This document shows, one piece after another, positions 41,839-42,502 of a stretch of 42,502 nt of DNA (positions are counted from its first letter, which is position 1; every line of letters starts with the position of its first letter). The position numbers and the translations under genes are program-made. The notes beneath the pieces are model-generated. The model was not told the origin of the DNA. It worked only from the letters and a program-made list of their open reading frames with translations, and searched no databases. The DNA comes from Pseudovibrio sp. JCM 19062. GTDB lineage: Bacteria > Pseudomonadota > Alphaproteobacteria > Rhizobiales > Stappiaceae. The DNA is taken from NCBI GenBank assembly GCA_001310715.1, contig BAXV01000033.1, positions 1 to 42,502 of the forward strand. The letters are read 5' to 3'.

Positions 41839-42502
41839 TTGAATATCCGTCCCTGGACGTAACAGGTCATGCGACCAATAAAACTCTTGGTGCACTGCAC
41901 ACACTGCAGAAAGTAGGGCGTAAGGATAGGAGGACACCCTAGGATCCGGTGTATCTAGTCGCACCGCAACGCACGATTAGCTTAGGCCCACAATCTGCGC
42001 AAGACCTTACGACCGAGTAAATCAGGGGGGAAGAGTGTCTTACGTCACGAGAAGATCACATTTTGTGCAATCAAGCGCGAAAAAGCCGCAAAAAAACCTA
42101 GGGATATATATTATGAGTATCTAACTCATATTAAAACAGAAAAATGATGATTTCTAACAATTGCTTGGGAAAACTACTCAAGACTTAAAATCAGTCACCA
42201 AAACAGGCATAATATCCTGCGTAGTTCTGCTTAACTAGTCAAAACACCTCAACAGAAGAGTCGCCGCTCAACACTGGGTAGATAGGCACGCCGCATTGTA
42301 TTTTAAAGGGCTTCCTTAGAAAAATTTTAAACTAAATCTACAAAACAACGCAGCACCCCTGCCCCGCAAAACTTCTGGGAGCAGACACCAGAGAAATACC
42401 ACCAAAATACAAATGAATATTAGCGCAAAGCTGGCCCCAAACACACGAAAGCACGGCGCGCTATTTAAAGCGAACACCGTGCTTTTCGTTGTAAATGAAA
42501 GT
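41839..42502. other. Region upstream of the nuo operon
   Basis: About 660 AT-rich bases without a credible gene; it must hold the nuo promoter. Visible elements are a short palindrome CACA-TTT-TGTG near 42055, a 7-bp inverted repeat TATGAGT/ACTCATA (42112-42130) next to the AT-rich TAATATATA of the minus strand, and a terminator at 42448-42485. I could not fix a convincing -35/-10 pair. Confidence 0.5.
42448..42485. terminator. Terminator upstream of the nuo operon
   Basis: AAAGCACGG and CCGTGCTTT form a 9-bp stem, with a second CGCT/AGCG stem inside. The T-run is a little longer on the plus strand (TTTT then CG), but the symmetric A/T flanks could work in both directions. It probably separates nuo from the gene outside the window. 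Confidence 0.65.

Noticed and set aside
41839..41964. A 42-residue N-terminal extension of NuoA
   Set aside because: NuoA proteins begin at the [14 protein letters not shown] start; the upstream codons are not hydrophobic or conserved-looking.

Overview
The window is a continuous piece of an alphaproteobacterial chromosome. Gene order and protein motifs point to Hyphomicrobiales (Rhizobiales), probably a marine Stappiaceae/Pseudovibrio-like organism; the family call is inference from synteny and sequence feel. Every supported protein gene is on the minus strand, so transcription runs from about 42 kb down to 1. The order is nuoABCDEF - pentapeptide-repeat gene - nuoGH - small two-TM gene - nuoIJKLMN - birA - rnj - mce - DUF1467 - proS - lolC - lolD - small SOS-type gene - dnaE - rpsB - tsf - pyrH - frr - uppS - cdsA - dxr - rseP - bamA - lpxD - fabZ - lpxA - lpxI - lpxB (cut by the window edge).

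Region 1 (42.5-26.3 kb) is respiratory complex I: all 14 nuo subunits plus two accessory small genes fitted tightly into the operon, followed by birA. Region 2 (26-18 kb) holds RNase J, methylmalonyl-CoA epimerase, a DUF1467 membrane protein, prolyl-tRNA synthetase and the LolCD lipoprotein exporter, separated by terminators, palindromic intergenic repeats and one structured non-coding segment. Region 3 (18-10.7 kb) is dnaE followed by the translation genes rpsB-tsf-pyrH-frr. Region 4 (10.7-0 kb) is the envelope cluster: undecaprenyl-PP synthase, CDP-DAG synthase, DXP reductoisomerase, RseP, BamA and the lipid A genes lpxD-fabZ-lpxA-lpxI-lpxB. Isoprenoid (dxr, uppS), phospholipid (cdsA), outer-membrane protein (bamA), lipoprotein (lolCD) and lipid A supply thus lie side by side.

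About two thirds of the genes, nearly all essential, are broken by single-base frameshifts, mostly one base lost in a short run, and in four cases a run of seven A/T where six are required. Reading frames resume at once with full conservation, so these are best read as sequencing or assembly indels and not as gene decay. I give gene extents across the frameshifts and name the sites.

The most notable items beyond the expected genes are: (a) a 33-codon membrane microprotein between lolD and dnaE preceded by an exact GTTC-N7-GTTC LexA box, reminiscent of the Caulobacter division inhibitor SidA; (b) a 23-pentad pentapeptide-repeat protein translationally coupled between nuoF and nuoG; (c) a small two-helix membrane protein coupled to nuoH; (d) a structured RNA-like element bounded by opposed terminators between proS and the DUF1467 gene; (e) a strong terminator directly ahead of the lpxD ribosome-binding site; (f) related palindromic repeats on both sides of rnj.
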